DNA from: Actinomucor elegans
Taxonomy: Eukaryota > Mucoromycota > Mucoromycetes > Mucorales > Mucoraceae
Assembly: GCA_026027325.1 (NCBI GenBank)
Contig: JAMSLZ010000004.1
Coordinates: 1,116,001-1,180,000 of the forward strand
Direction of reading: 5' to 3'
DNA: 64,000 nt
Part shown: positions 12,301 to 25,384 of the stretch, piece by piece
Numbering within the stretch: position 1 is the first letter of the stretch
Layout of the letters: every line of letters begins with the position of its first letter
Position numbers and translations under genes: made by a program
The notes under the pieces: model-generated
Told to the model about the DNA's origin: nothing
Seen by the model: only the letters and a program-made list of their open reading frames with translations
Databases searched by the model: none

Positions 12301-15300
12301 ATCTCCTTTTCAATTTCATCTAATATTGTAAGAAAATTAGCTTATGCACTACGTCACATAATGTATCTTCTCTTTGCTTACATGAATCCTTTGGTAATCG
12401 AATTTCAGACAATGCAATAAAATTAGTGAGTTCCTTGATGTTAATAGCGAACCGAGTACGTTTAACGAGCTTGTTGGTCAAGAGGCGAGGCAGCTTTCGT
12501 AAGTAGCGTTGCATATGGAAATTAGGATTATATAATATAAGCGCCACTAAATGATCATTCATTTCACTAAACACAAGTTGGAAGAATTGGTTAAGCCAGT
12601 GGACAGGAATCTCACAATCTTCTGTAAAGCGTGATAGGTCAAACAGGAGTTCAAATGGATGATTGAGATATGGTTCCATAACCTACAGTAGAAAGAATTA
12701 GGTCAGTGGCACTTTTGGGTAGCGATTTCAATGGATTTACTTACTCTCAGCATGTAGTAGATCAGTATTTCAAAGTCAAAGTTATCATCGACAATGTTAC
12801 GCGCAACGTAATAAAACACAGGACGGCCGCCTTTAGATACACCGCCTTGATAAAAGACATTCAGCGAGCTAACGTAACTTATATCGCGATGCTTGTTTCT
12901 ACGCATGAATTCGCTGTAATAGTTGTTTCCATTGACAAGAGCGTAGTTTCTGGCCTGGTGTACCTCGCTTTGCGTATCTTCACTCGGGGCACCCAGCTGA
13001 GCAAGTAGATTGGATAATTTATCCATAGTACGCTTCCACTCCAGTAGCTTTTGTGTATCTGTGCTGCTCCTAGCACGACGCACCGAGAGGTCTCTTGATA
13101 TTTTGTCTAGATTATCAGACATGTAACGATGCAAGCTAGTGAATGCCACATTATCCATACGCGTACTTCGCGGCTCTTCAATTGCTGTTTTGCCATCTGT
13201 ATTAGGCACAGTCGATATTTCGCGAAGGAAACTAGCGACTCGGTAGAGATTACTCGTAATGAAATCGTTCAAGGAAATCAAATGGGTTTCTTTGGCTCCA
13301 AACATCATATTGTTTGCCAAGTTTTGCATCATACGTGTTGCTTGTAATAGGAGTCTACGAACTGCCTTAGATTTCGGCAGAGCGGATTTTGAGAACCCAG
13401 AATTTTCAGGTGTCAAAATGGCTGGGTTGAACAATCGAAGGAACACAAATCCTCCTACAGCGGTTTTAGAAGCGTCAGGAAAGCGTTTATTGACTGCCTG
13501 AACAATCAATGCAAGCTCTTGACGAAACAACCTATATTCGTTATTAGTTTCGGTTTTTTTAAAAGCTAATTTTATCCTTACTTAGGTGCGTTTGCAGTTG
13601 AGTTACAGATAGCTTCTAAAAAGATTTCAGTTGCACGACATACATTCTGCTTATTGATCAAGATGCTTTCGTTAGGGCCAATTTTCTGTGGATCCATTTC
13701 CCAAGTAAGACTTTGCTCGGGTAACGCATTGATAAGTTCCATTGCTGGCTGTAACGTGAAACGAACATAATCTGTGCAGGTTTCACGAGCAAAAATGGAC
13801 AGAATTCTCGTTGCCATGTTTGTGCCTCGAAACAAGGTGGCCTCCTCTATATAATGGGTTATACAACCATTCTACCATTATGTGCGTTACTCCTTCTCAC
13901 CTGTTGAAAAGACCTCTCTATCCACAATAGCCTTCAGGAACTCCAAAACTTTTGAACGTGATTCAAAGCAGTTTAACAAAACAGTTGCAACGCCAGTTGC
14001 ATCTGAAGCAGGACAGACGTCGCACAAGGATAAGGCAACATCAATATCGGATTCGACCAATATCTAAAAAGACGAGGTTGAGGTTCATTGGTTTAAGTAT
14101 AACAAAGAGACTTACATCGACCAGTTTTTCATAGCGATCTGCAATAATGTTATCGGCAAGTGTATCAAATTGAGCACCTTGGTTAAGAATATTGGCTAGG
14201 ACTTGCATAAAGGCAGTCCTTGTACGAGCATCTTCATGATAGCCCATAGCTAAAGTTGATCTTAGACCAGCGTCTACATTGGCACTAAGCAGATTCGAGA
14301 TGGCATTGACGGCGGATTCTTTAAGAGGTCCCCAGTACTGATAAGAATCAGATGGTTTGATAGATAGATTGAGAAGATCACGATGACCCTTGACTAAAGC
14401 GTTTGAACCTGGTTGTACGACTGTATTTGCTTCAGCCTGCAAGTTGCTTCAGTGTTATTCAACAAAATTAAATTTTTATATGTGTAAATATATACCTCAT
14501 ATCGATGGCATCTATCTAGTAACTGAGTGAAAAAGGTGAAATACTTTTGAAACAGTCGATTTTTGCTCAATCCACGGTCTGTATCTCGTGCTTGATCGGT
14601 TGATTGAAGAGGTAATTTGCGCAAGAGTGCTACAATAGCCTTCATACATACTTGATCCAGATCACGCTGAACTTCTCTGTTTTGAGAGTTACTGACAATG
14701 ATATTTGACTTGTTCATAACACGCTACTGAAAGTAAGTAATGTACTCAAGAGGATATTAATATTTCTACTTACTAAAGTAAAGTCACTGGTCCATTCTAC
14801 AATAATCTCGAGTAATTTGTTTCGAACTCGTACATCATCCCGTACAATCACCTGTTCCTTCTTTACCATCAATACTTCTGTAAGATGACACATCATAATC
14901 ATAATGCGCATGGTTGTATAGTTTTCATGAGGCAAACGATTGATATAGTTGGCCAACTGTAATATCAATGTACTAAAGTCGGTACTCAGTAAGCAATCAT
15001 TAGGGTCTGTCAATCGATCCAGAATCATTTTTAGAACCAAAACTGCTTGTTCGACAAATAGCGTATTGCTGGTATCGCAAAGTACTTCACCATTAGCTGT
15101 GAAGCAGCTAGACATCATGATCTCAAGGTGGCGAAACAGAATAGCATAAAGTGAAGGTGATAAATCACCACCCAATGTATCTTTAGCGCCTTCTCGTACT
15201 ACTACATTCTCTGACGTTAAGAGATCAATCATTTCAGTAATAAACTTTTCGATCATGATAGTAGGTCGACTAGGAGAAGCAATTCGAACATTATCACCCG

Positions 15301-18300
15301 ACTTGGATCGTTTCTCATCTAATTCATCGTCCAGCATGTCTGCCGCTAAGCGACTACCACCTAAAGCAGCCAAGAAACCAGTGTAATTTTGCCATTCTGT
15401 TTGCTTTTCATCATCCGTCTCAATACGCCCTACAGGCACTGGAGTAGCTGCTGCTGCTGCTGCTGCGGTACGTACCGAAGAAGATCGCAGCTTCTCATGT
15501 CGAACCAAGCCACCAATCTTCTTGACAGATGAAGCAGTAGAGACACTGGCAGTTACCGCGTCGTTCAGATCACGCAACGAATCCATACCAAAACGACTCA
15601 CTACCTGAGTTAAAACTTTCCAGCGTTTCCAGACCTCTTCCCAAGCCATCAAAACACCGGTTGTAGGTGCTGTCATCATGCGTAAATACTTGCGAACACG
15701 TTTTTGTTGCGCTTTTCGGCCAACAAAGGGCTGCTTTCGAACACCTTGCACGACAGGTTCTTCATAAGAAAGATCTTCATAGATTTCAGTATTATGACCA
15801 AAACCAACCAAGCTTTGGCTGCTTCGAGATGCTGTATCTAAAAGACTGTCTTCGTCTACCAGTTTAGCTTCTGTGCACATATGACCTAGACATTTGATGG
15901 CAATGGAGCAAATATCTGGTGTAGGAGAACATAAAGATACAAGTAGAGCGATTTCAAGAGTAACACTGGCCTGAAGACGTTCATGAGCTTCTGTATTTTC
16001 GTATGCAGTATCCTACAAACACTGTTAGTTTGAGTGTCCAATTTCCTTATGTTACCAATGTACCACTATGCTATTCAGGAACGAGTTTCGGGAAATCAAT
16101 ATTTTAGCTAGTAACTCTAATAGAGACTTTTGTAACTCTTCATTTTGGCGGTGATCGAGTATTTGACGCGCGATGGTTACTACAGTCAGAGAGGAAATCT
16201 TCCAAAAGTTATTGACCAGAGTGGAAGAAGGGCCCCAATGCATAATAATGGAAGGATCGTTTAACTGAACTAGACAATCAACAGCACAGCGTCTAACACG
16301 TCTATCACTGTGCTTCATTAAGTTGATCATGGATGTCATAATAGCTGCATTTTCTTCTACGCGAACATGTTCCTCTCCACCCAGTAAAGCACTCAAAGGA
16401 TCAAGTCTGAATAATCGAAGCATCGATTGTAATAACGCTGCAACGTTTTGCTGCTGTGTCTTTTTGTCTATGTTATTAGCGATTGCCCCAATCAACTTTT
16501 TAGATCCAGACGTTGTATTTGAAATGTCAGAACGAGATGGTGATGAGCTGAGTTCTGCCTTGACCGTCTGTATAAATATGCGTCTTAGAGGAGTACAAAT
16601 AGAATCGTACATTGAATTCAGTGTGGGGTTCCAAGATAATGAATGCTCTTCTAATGTTACAGTTAAACATGCATTAATAAAGGCCTGCTTGAACACAATA
16701 GGCACATCATCTTCCAACAACGTAGGTAATAACGTATCCAACGTTTTTTTCGTATCTAATCGTAATCTTGCCAAGAAGTAATCTGATACCAAAGTTTGGT
16801 GACTAATCGTGTAGCCTAGATTGGAAGATAAGGCATCGACATTGGATGAACGAGTAAAATCCCAAACTTTCTCGCGTAGAACATCTTCTACATCAGCAGC
16901 AATGTGACGCAGAATACTATCTTCTTTAGGTGATATGTAAGTTGCTGCTTTACAAAGGTCTACATAGCAAATGGCCGAGATTTCCTGGGTTCGAGTTGAT
17001 TGCAATGCTTTTTTCAATTGACGAGGGAAGCCAGTCTAGTAAAAAAAAAAAAAAAAAAAATTGTCAGACATTATGTCTCATATGCATCTTTTTTTTTTTA
17101 CCCTTCGGTTTTGTAATCCTCTATCATCCAAGAAGGCTTGAACTAAAAGATCAGGCGATAATGCTAACAAAATGGTTTGAAGTGGCCACAGTATGGATTT
17201 CTTTCTCGAACTATCAGCTGCTACATTACACATATCGAACAAAATCTCTGAGCCAGCCAAAGGTCTTGTAGCACTACTTGCGCATATTTCAGCAAACTGA
17301 TGAGGTTTCATTTCCATCCATTTCCAGATAGCCATACGCATCATCTTTGCAAATAACAGTTTGCCCTGAATCTTCATGTTTAAAAAGTATGGACTGAGAT
17401 CTATGACTAAAGGTCAGTTACTGTTGCTGAATGTTCCTGGGTGTCATACCTGATAGAATCATTTGCAGCTTTGTTATATTCAAACACGAAAAAGCAATGA
17501 TTCGAACCTCAGGTGGATTCAGTTCTGAGCTTTCGCTCACTGCACCAAGAATATTAACAGCGTTTTTAATCTTTGCATAATAGGAATTCCAATTGCTAGC
17601 ACTAATGTAATACAAAACCTTTCCAGATGTTGTGTAAACTTCGCGGATATACTCCAAGGTTTGTGGGTCCACTTTTGAGGCTGTGGCTAAAGCGTCATTT
17701 GCATCTGAAGATAAAGACACTTGGTCATTGCGTTCTTCAATCAAGTGCATCTGACTAAGGAATCGACTCATCAAAGATAAAAGAAAGGTTACCAAAGATT
17801 CATCCAGTGGTGGAGGATCAATATGTGCATCTTGCTTGGCGGATAATGAAGAACTAGATGAGTTGCTGGCTACATTGCTCGAAGTAGAATCGTTATAAGT
17901 GCCTGTAGCTGCTGCTGCTGCTGCTGCTTCCTCAGTGATGTTGGTTTCTCGAGAAATTTGAATCGCTTGCTTCTTATACCAAGACCAATGATGCTGTAAA
18001 CAAGCTGATAAAAGTCGAATAATAAATAATTGTGATTGAAGTACGTCGAGAGGGATAAAGGGATCTGCGGTTGGTTGAGTAGTAGGTTGAATATTCTGGA
18101 AATTAGTCAGTAACAAGATCAACCACATAAAAAAACAAGCTTACCTTGGATACAGATTCTAAGACTAGACCTAGTTGATTCACAATAATAGGCAGCTTAC
18201 GTATTGATAACTCGATGATGGCAGCAACTATACAACAAAACGATTTATTCTCGAAACCAATCATTTTACTCTTTTGACGTACCTGTTTGTTGTGTTATAG

Positions 18301-18463
18301 GGTCTTGTTCTAGTATTTCAATTGTTCTGCCAGCATTATTGATGGGTAGCTACGGGTGTAAATCGGTTACGAAACTGGAAAAAACAAATAGAGACCTTAT
18401 TTTACATACTCTAACTTCAACTCGCTTGATCAAGCTAACTATTAACTTGGCGTTCGCCCTCAT
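9325..18463 (-). CDS. neurofibromin/IRA-type Ras GTPase-activating protein
   Basis: A giant gene of about 9.1 kb with many short introns, coding for roughly 2,700 aa. NF1/IRA proteins switch off Ras by speeding GTP hydrolysis at the membrane. The RasGAP core is near 13000-14400. The arginine-finger motif EATLFRGTNMATRIL is at about 13815-13850, and the second signature, FLRLFNPAILTPEN, is at about 13395-13440. After it comes the Sec14-like lipid-binding part (FYQGGVSKGGRPVFYYVARN, about 12780-12860), a PH-like segment (about 12320-12680), and a long helical HEAT/ARM tail to the stop at 9325. A helical N-terminal half of more than 1,000 residues precedes the GAP domain, as in human NF1. Poly-Ala runs (trinucleotide repeats at about 15446-15466 and 17910-17930) are lineage-specific insertions. 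A 20-A run at 17041-17060 lies in an intron. The start MRANAKLIVSLIKRVE at 18463 matches the NF1 N-terminal style. Key catalytic Arg is present and I see no lesion. Confidence 0.93.
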
Positions 18464-19687
18464 TGCTGAATTAACTGGTTTAAAGAGAGATATGAATAAG
18501 TTGGGTTTTCTTCAGTAAAATGAGAGTAAATGTAAAAAAGAATTATGGCATGCAACAAAAAAAAAAAAAGAGATTAAGAAGAAAAGTGTACTACAGAACC
18601 CCAATTTTGATTTAAAAAAGAGGACCTATTTCAATGATCTCTCCCACACAATTATTTCGCCTTTTAAACCTTCTTTTCCTTCATAGTCCAATCGTGATTC
18701 TTTGTACAACTGTTGTATTTTATTAAAAAAAAAAAAAGACTACTGACAATATTAGTACCTCTTACTTTCATTTGGCGCGAAAGAACTATAAGCTCTCAAT
18801 CAAATCTAACATATGGGGGTCAGGAAACACAAACTATACCGCTCGTCGATCAAGCGGTTTTATATTAAGATTATGCAATGATAAAGGCTATTCGACTCTA
18901 CGTTAAAAAGTGATATGCAACCAATCAATCTCGAGGTCTCACAGCAGTTTGAATACTGCTAAACTGCTGACAGAATTTCTCGAAGGACCAAATTTTAACC
19001 GACTTCCAGGGGAATCACCGCTGGCCAATCAAAATGAATGTAAAGCACAAATTTAAAGTATCAAAGTGATACGCACCAAAATGCATTAAAGTGGAGTCTG
19101 AAACTTTGATCTTTTACTGTTTCATTTCCGCCAGCCAATGACAATTAAATAATGCTGAAATTATTACTGCTAAGGTGTTTTCAAAGGGGAAGGGAAAGAT
19201 CTTAAGTCCAAAAGTAGTTCCATATATTTTTCTTTGGCAATTTAAATAAAACTTTGCAGATACAATTCATAGCTAAACAGCAGTAGAAATTATCAGAAAT
19301 ATAGATATATACACTTTTTTGTAATTTATTTACATATGAAAAAACATGAGTTATCTTCCAGAAGTGAAAATAACGATAGAGAATTTGTAATTCAAAAATC
19401 AGTTGGAATAAAGCGCAGTAAATCTGTTCTACTGTTTGACGCGGAATTTAATGATGCAAAAGTACTGTTAGAATACTTTATAATAAACAACGATCGAAAC
19501 AAAATAAAATTATAAGGATATTTTTTATGAATAAATTTTCTTGTTTTTTGGCGGCCGACAAATTCAATCGCAGTTATCCAACCAGCATCATGAAACTTAA
19601 AAGACGGTGGTATAAGATTGTCTAACAGTAGAAGAGCGCAACTAACTTCTACCTTGTCAAAACGTTCCATTCTCAGCCGTAAGCATA
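18464..19687. promoter_or_regulatory. divergent promoter region between RasGAP gene and GatB gene
   Basis: 1.2 kb separates two divergent ATGs. It contains CCAAT motifs (near 18921, 19025 and 19134) and a perfect stem, CAGCAGTTT (18942-18950) / AAACTGCTG (18961-18969), with a 10-nt loop. A minus-strand open frame of 92 codons at 19392-19670 starts 18 bp from the GatB ATG; I do not recognise it and regard it as unlikely to be a gene. Confidence 0.45.
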
Positions 19688-21775
19688 ATGCTTAGAATTT
19701 GTACAATAAAAGCACACCCCAAGTACACATCACTATGTGCAAAGCGGTTTTTTGCTTCAACGAAAAGCTCAATTAAAGAAGGCTGGGAAGCTGTTATTGG
19801 TATCGAAGTTCATGCCCAAATAAACACCAAGACCAAACTATTCTCGGGTAAAACGCGAAATCAATATTTTCTTTACAGCATGACGTGAACTCAGTTTGTT
19901 CATTATAGATTCTTCCACCTCTTATAATGACATGGTCAATACGCATGTCTCGGTAATTGATGCTGCTTTTCCTGGTGTTCAACCTGTAAGTTTTTTTTTT
20001 CCCCAAATTGTCTAGGGTATATCCACTAAAACAACCATGTCATAACATGATAGCGATTAAACCAACAAGCAGTCAAATTGGCAGTAAAAACAGCGCTTGC
20101 TTTACAAGGCCATGTGCAAAAGAAATCTTCTTTTGATCGCAAACATTATTTCTATCCAGATCTTCCGCAAGGATATCAAATTACACAGCAAAGAGGTATG
20201 TGTATAGGGGACACGTTTACAAGATTACAATTAACAGTTCACAGAACCCATATCCAGAGGCGGTTTCATTCTACTGACTGAAAATGATGGAGTGTCTAAG
20301 CCTATCAAGGTCGGCATTCATCAATTGCAATTAGAACAAGATACTGGTAAAAGTTTGCACGATATGCGACCTGGAGAAACTCTTCTTGATTTGAACAGAG
20401 CAGGTACTGGTTTGATGGAGATTGTAACCATGCCAGATTTGAGGTGAGTTGATTTTCACCAAAACTATAGGTTGTTTTATGTACTGAAATACGTAATAGA
20501 TCATCTTTTGAAGCAGGAATACTCGTAAAAAAGTTGCAGAATATACTTCAATGGGTTGGATCATCAAAAGCCAATCTAGAAGAAGGCTCAATGCGTTGTG
20601 ATGTCAATGTATCAGTTAGAAGAGTTGGAGAAGGGTTTGGTACTCGATGTGAATTGAAGAATTTGAATCGAATCCGTATATTATCTATGGCCATTGATGC
20701 AGAGATTAGACGTCAAATAGAAATACTAGAGAATGGTGGCGAGATTCAAGTAGAAACAAGAAGATATGATGAAGAAAATGATGTTACATTTAGACTGAGA
20801 GATAAAGAAACGGCACCAGATTATAGATATATGCCTGAACCTGATTTACCGCCACTTATTTTATCTCAGGTATGTCAAATAGGTTTGGTAAGCATGATTC
20901 GTACTAAGAAAAAAGCAGAGCTTCATTGATACTGTTGCAGGCACATTGTCTGAATTGCCGGATGAATGCTTGGAGAGAATTATGAAACAATATGACCTTA
21001 ATTTGGCAAATGCCAACTTGCTATTACATGAGTACAAATGCGTAGACTATTTTGAAAAGGTAATACAAGAAGAATGATTGAGACTTGATGTAATTAACAT
21101 TCAACATAGGTCTGTGAGGGACGAAATGCAAAGATTGTATCGAATTGGTATTTAGGGATTCCTTTCTTCTAGTCAGGTTATAAGCTAACTATTTGATGTA
21201 GGACATTGAATGAACTTTCTGGTGCACTGGCATCCAAAGATATACCATTTCAAGACAATCCCATCTCTGTGAAACGCTTTGGTGATTTGATTGATCTTGT
21301 TCAAAAAGGAACAATTACAGGTACACAAAATTCAGTATCGTTCGACAATTTCCACTAACCTTCCTTGTATAGGAAATACCGGAAAAGATGTAATAAAACT
21401 GATGCTGACCAATCAAGCTGATCCTATTGATATTGTAAAAGAAAAAGGTTGGATGAGAATTGTGGATCCAGATCAACTTGAAGCACTATGTAAAGAGATC
21501 ATTACAAAAAATGCCGAAAAGGTGGGTTTTATCTGTTTGTTGATATATCTTTCTAACTATTATTACAGGCCAAGTCCGTTCAGAATGGAGATTCAAAACT
21601 ATTTAAATGGTTTATTGGTCAAGCCATGGGTCGTACAAAAGGAATGGCAGATGCCAATGCATTGAATCAAGCGTTTAGTAAGTCGTTTGGCTGGAATTCT
21701 TTTGAAGAAATGATGGCTGCTATAGATTCCAAAGGCCCCACTAAACAAAAGGGTAAAAAGAATAAGAGCAACTAG
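19688..21775 (+). CDS. gatB: mitochondrial glutamyl-tRNA(Gln) amidotransferase subunit B
   Basis: GatB is the kinase-like subunit of the amidotransferase that converts Glu-tRNA(Gln) to Gln-tRNA(Gln) in mitochondria. It is split into about eight exons; the first junctions (19847/19909, 19985/20054) keep phase. The first 30 residues ([20 protein letters not shown]) are basic and amphipathic, as expected for a mitochondrial presequence. The catalytic N-terminal domain begins [20 protein letters not shown] and continues with [51 protein letters not shown] and [16 protein letters not shown], all hallmark GatB/PET112 motifs. The C-terminal Yqey-like tRNA-binding tail ends [19 protein letters not shown]. 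The stop at 21773-21775 follows a Lys-rich end. No lesion seen. Its partners GatA and GatF/GatC are not in the window. Confidence 0.95.
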
Positions 21776-23269
21776 CCCACTATTACAAATATCGCCTTTA
21801 AGCCTAAATAAATGTTTGATAATAAGGTGTATATCCATAGTAATTACCGGTCTATTGTGGCAACCTTTCTTTTAAGTCTTTTACAAATCCATCAGGTTAT
21901 TTAGTGCGTATAACAGAAGAACAAGAACTAAAACAGTACTATCATAAGCCATAACCATCTTCCTATTGGTATCTAATCTTTGATACTATTTAAGATCGCC
22001 TCAAGCCACATTTCGTCTCTATATACATCTCTGTCGAGCCATTTGCTCTTTGCTAAATATTAATTTGTTGTCAGTTATTACTTCTAGTTGCCATTAACAA
22101 AATGTTTATCGCATTACCTGGTGGTAGTCAATTGTGAAGCGTCTTGTCAATCTCAAAGTTTCATTTAATTCAACAGTGAACCGAGATAGATCGAAAATTT
22201 TTGATGTAGTACGAAGTCAACAAATATATATGCCTTTATTTTCTATTATAATGCTCTTTGATTTTGTTCATAATATAAAAGCAAGTTCTAGTGGGCCCAA
22301 AGTTTTGAATCTTGCACTTTTTTGCTAAGTCTTATGATGACATTGTAGAGGCAGGGTTTATTATTAACGTAAGTTTAGTGTAATAGCAACTAGTATACAA
22401 AACTGTTGTACTTTTTATCTTCAGAAACACCCGAGTTGTGATGTTAAAAAAAATAGGAAAAAACAGATTTTTTTTTCAAATTAAACTCTTTAAATTCGAT
22501 AATTTTTCATGCTAATAGATACACAATTAAACTTTAAAATATGCAGATATGCAACTTGTATTTTTAAAGTCGCTTAGACATAAACTCTAGTAGCGAAAAT
22601 CATTAACTAATCACCAATCATAACCTCGTTTTTGAAATTCCGATGTACTATTTGCCCCCACGCAGTGGGTATCGGCAATTAAACATTATGCCATTCATTT
22701 TTTTTTTTTTTTTTCGCCATGCATGTACATCAAGAAATTTCTGGTTCAGGGTATTGTAACAAAGCATCAAAGGCTAATATGCACCATAATTTTCATAAAT
22801 GTTCGGCAGGCACTTAATAAAGTTTAAGAGTAACAGACGCAGCGTTAACAATATGTTCTGGCATAAGTTGAAAGAAAAGAGAAACTATAGGGGACGTGAT
22901 TATAGTTACTATTGATGAGTATAAGGCGTCAAGGATCTGTAACGAATATAGCAATGAGTTTTTTTTAAAAAAAAAAAAAAACTTTCATATTCTGTTAGCC
23001 GTGGCATCCTGGTTTGTGATACTTTTAAGACACTGTGGTTACATGATGCCAACGCCTGCAAGAACATAATGTTCATTTCACTCGTTGAAGAAGCGGAAAA
23101 AAAACAAACCTTCAGCATTTAAGAGAAAATAACTAATCGCCGTGATGAACATGGTTTTCTTTGGGCTAAAGATGATTACAGATAAGCATGTCCAAAAAAT
23201 AATCCCAATTTGTCTTGATTTTGCTCCCCTTTAGTCTCAAAAATTCAGACTGCATCTCAATCCCAAGTC

Positions 23270-23300
<31 letters not shown>

Positions 23301-24206
23301 ATAGATGGCTTTTCATGATGCTTTCAATGACCGAAATGTCAATCCATCTATATATAAAATAACAAAACATGAGCAATGAGATATAAGACCCATGCGGGAA
23401 ACAGGAACTAGAACGCGTACAACGTCGGTTCCTTTTGCTATCATAAATTCTAGAACGGTTCCTATCTTCAAAACACTACTATCTTGCATAATTAGGTTTG
23501 AGAAATACGTCAAAAATAACGAGGGTCACGCCTTTAAGTAACCTGAGGCAAGATTAAATGAATATATACAAACAGAATAAATAAACAATAGCGTACGATC
23601 AAAATCACTGGATTATATTGGCTATTGTTCGATTGTCTTTTTACCAGGAAGGCGGTAGCATTCTTATTTCTTTTAGAAAACGTGTCTAGATCTTTGAATG
23701 TAGTATCGTTTTCATTGCCAAGAAAACAAACAGTTTCTAGATCTTTATACGCTATAAACTTAGTGTTATCTTCTCCTTTTTGTTCTCTAGTAACAAACAC
23801 TTTGCCTAAACCCAACAAATTTCGTTTGTTTGAGCAATTTATTACTATTGTCCAAATTGCTCAAACGACGAAAAAATAATATGGTTTTCTATTTGAATAT
23901 CAGATTTGAGGACGATCCTTTTCATTTAGATTCTGGAATAGATTAGGTAGCCTGAAAGGTCTTTTTTGTTTCAACGAGGTTGGACTAGACTAAATAATGT
24001 TCCAATCATATTAGCGAAAGAACCTAAGAGTTCGAGTTCTTTTCTGATTCGATGTTACATATTTAAGAACCAGCTAATAATTTCTATAAAAGAACTTCTA
24101 TCGATCCGTTTAATCGTACTGTATATAAAGGCCCGTTAAGAAAGTCTCTTTTCTCTCTTTCATTCAGTACATACTTTTATATTTCTTTCATCGTAAAATC
24201 TCTTTA
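21776..24206. other. 2.4-kb intergenic stretch
   Basis: Holds the GatB 3' region, a T-run near 22698-22714, a 29-A run at 23270-23298, and an inverted repeat at 23821-23873. Open frames at 22134, 22909 and 23534 (minus, 94 codons) show no domain. The pyrimidine-rich stretch at 24140-24200 looks like the promoter/TSS region of the GNAT gene. Confidence 0.5.
23819..23876. repeat. inverted repeat able to form a hairpin
   Basis: The left arm TTCGTTTGTTTGAGCAATTT (23821-23840) and the right arm AAATTGCTCAAACGACGAA (about 23853-23872) flank a short loop. The inner 13 bp (GTTTGAGCAATTT) match perfectly and the outer TTCGT matches after one small mismatch or bulge. Confidence 0.75.
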
Positions 24207-25023
24207 ATGTCTTTGACTGCTCCAGTAATTGATAATCGCCGGGTAAGCCGTAAGCTGACCGTCAATATCAATCAACATTCTGTTAATGTCCGCCCTGTCA
24301 TTAAAGGTAATCATTTCCCAAACCAGATCTTAATATCCATGAAGCTAATCTGGTTTTTCTAATACAGGCGCTTTCAAGGAAGCATCCAACACTTTGACTG
24401 AAGCTTATTCCAAGAATGCCATCATCGGTTGGTGTGTTCGTGGTTTAGAACAAAAGAAATACGAAGAATTCCTTTATACACTTTTCAAAAACATGATCAA
24501 CTATTCATCTATCCAAAGTCGTGATTTCGCTCTTCAAGTTGAAGGCTGTAAAGGCGTATTAACATGGACCAACAACCCCCAAGGCTCTGCTTGGCCGCGT
24601 GTTTTGAGCACAGCCAAACTTGCTCGTTTGATCGGTTGGACATCCGCTTTAAGAGCAGTTACAAAAGTTGGTCCATCCTGCGACAAAATGAAGCGTCAAA
24701 TCATGGCAGCCCATCCTCAGTTTATAACCATCGGCTATGTTGGCGTGTTACCACACGAACAACATAAAGGCTACGGCTCTGCTCTTGTTAATCATGTTCT
24801 TAGTAAAGCTGATGATGCTATGCACCCTGTTTATGTAGAAGCTGCAGATCCTGCTAGCGTCAAGTTTTTTGAACAATTTGGATTTAAAGTTCAAGCCACA
24901 GTCTTTATAGCTAATCATCAAGAACTTCCTGTTGCTCTTATGCTTCGCTTGCCCGTCAATTACGGTTCTCCTAAGCCTCTTCGTATTAGACCTGGTCGTC
25001 GTGACTCTGATAACTCTCTTTAG
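24207..25023 (+). CDS. GNAT-family N-acetyltransferase
   Basis: Two exons (24207-24306 and 24368-25023) give 251 aa. The C-terminal half carries the GNAT fold: ITIGYVGVLPHEQHKGYGSALVN contains beta-4 and the acetyl-CoA pyrophosphate loop, Q-H-K-G-Y-G-S-A. It is followed by PVYVEAADPASVKFFEQFGF, the usual strand/helix with an Asn/Phe-type motif B. The N-terminal part (residues 35-120) is helical and variable. The architecture matches the fungal and bacterial single-domain GNATs of unknown substrate, which may act on small molecules, amines or antibiotics; I cannot name the substrate. The ATG is the first after a pyrimidine-rich leader. No targeting signal is evident, so it is probably cytosolic. 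Confidence 0.85.
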
Positions 25024-25384
25024 ATCTGATATTTACTTATTCTCTCAATATATCCTACCGCATCACATTGTACATAATACATATACATATTTGAAAACAT
25101 TCAAACCATCATAAATAAACCTATCTTCCTATATACTTAAATCTTTTGCAGCTCAGTTTTTCAACTCGAAATACCAGGCTTTAAAGAAGATTGCTATATA
25201 GAAACAGCCCTTTATTCTTGGCTTAATTGACTACTCACTGCTAAAAGTATATAATCGCTTCAGGGGCTATGATACGACATTTAAAGCTACTGGTCTTTAT
25301 TATGTCGATTTCATTAAAAACACTTTGGCTTGATAGTAGTATAATTAAGATTGAAACCATCGAACAAACAAAATGCTGGCTTGG
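25024..25384. other. short convergent intergenic stretch
   Basis: 360 bp between the stop of the GNAT gene and the stop of the minus-strand Rieske gene; presumably both 3' untranslated regions. Nothing else seen. Confidence 0.5.

Noticed and set aside
19392..19670. Minus-strand 92-codon open frame beginning MERFDKVEVSCALLLLDNLI
   Set aside because: It starts 18 bp from the GatB ATG, leaving no room for two promoters, and the second half is AT-driven low-quality protein. No domain recognised.
23534..23818. Minus-strand 94-codon open frame (TREQKGEDNTKFIAYKDLET)
   Set aside because: Composition is passable, but there is no recognisable motif, no intron, and the end is AT-driven. Not enough to call a gene.
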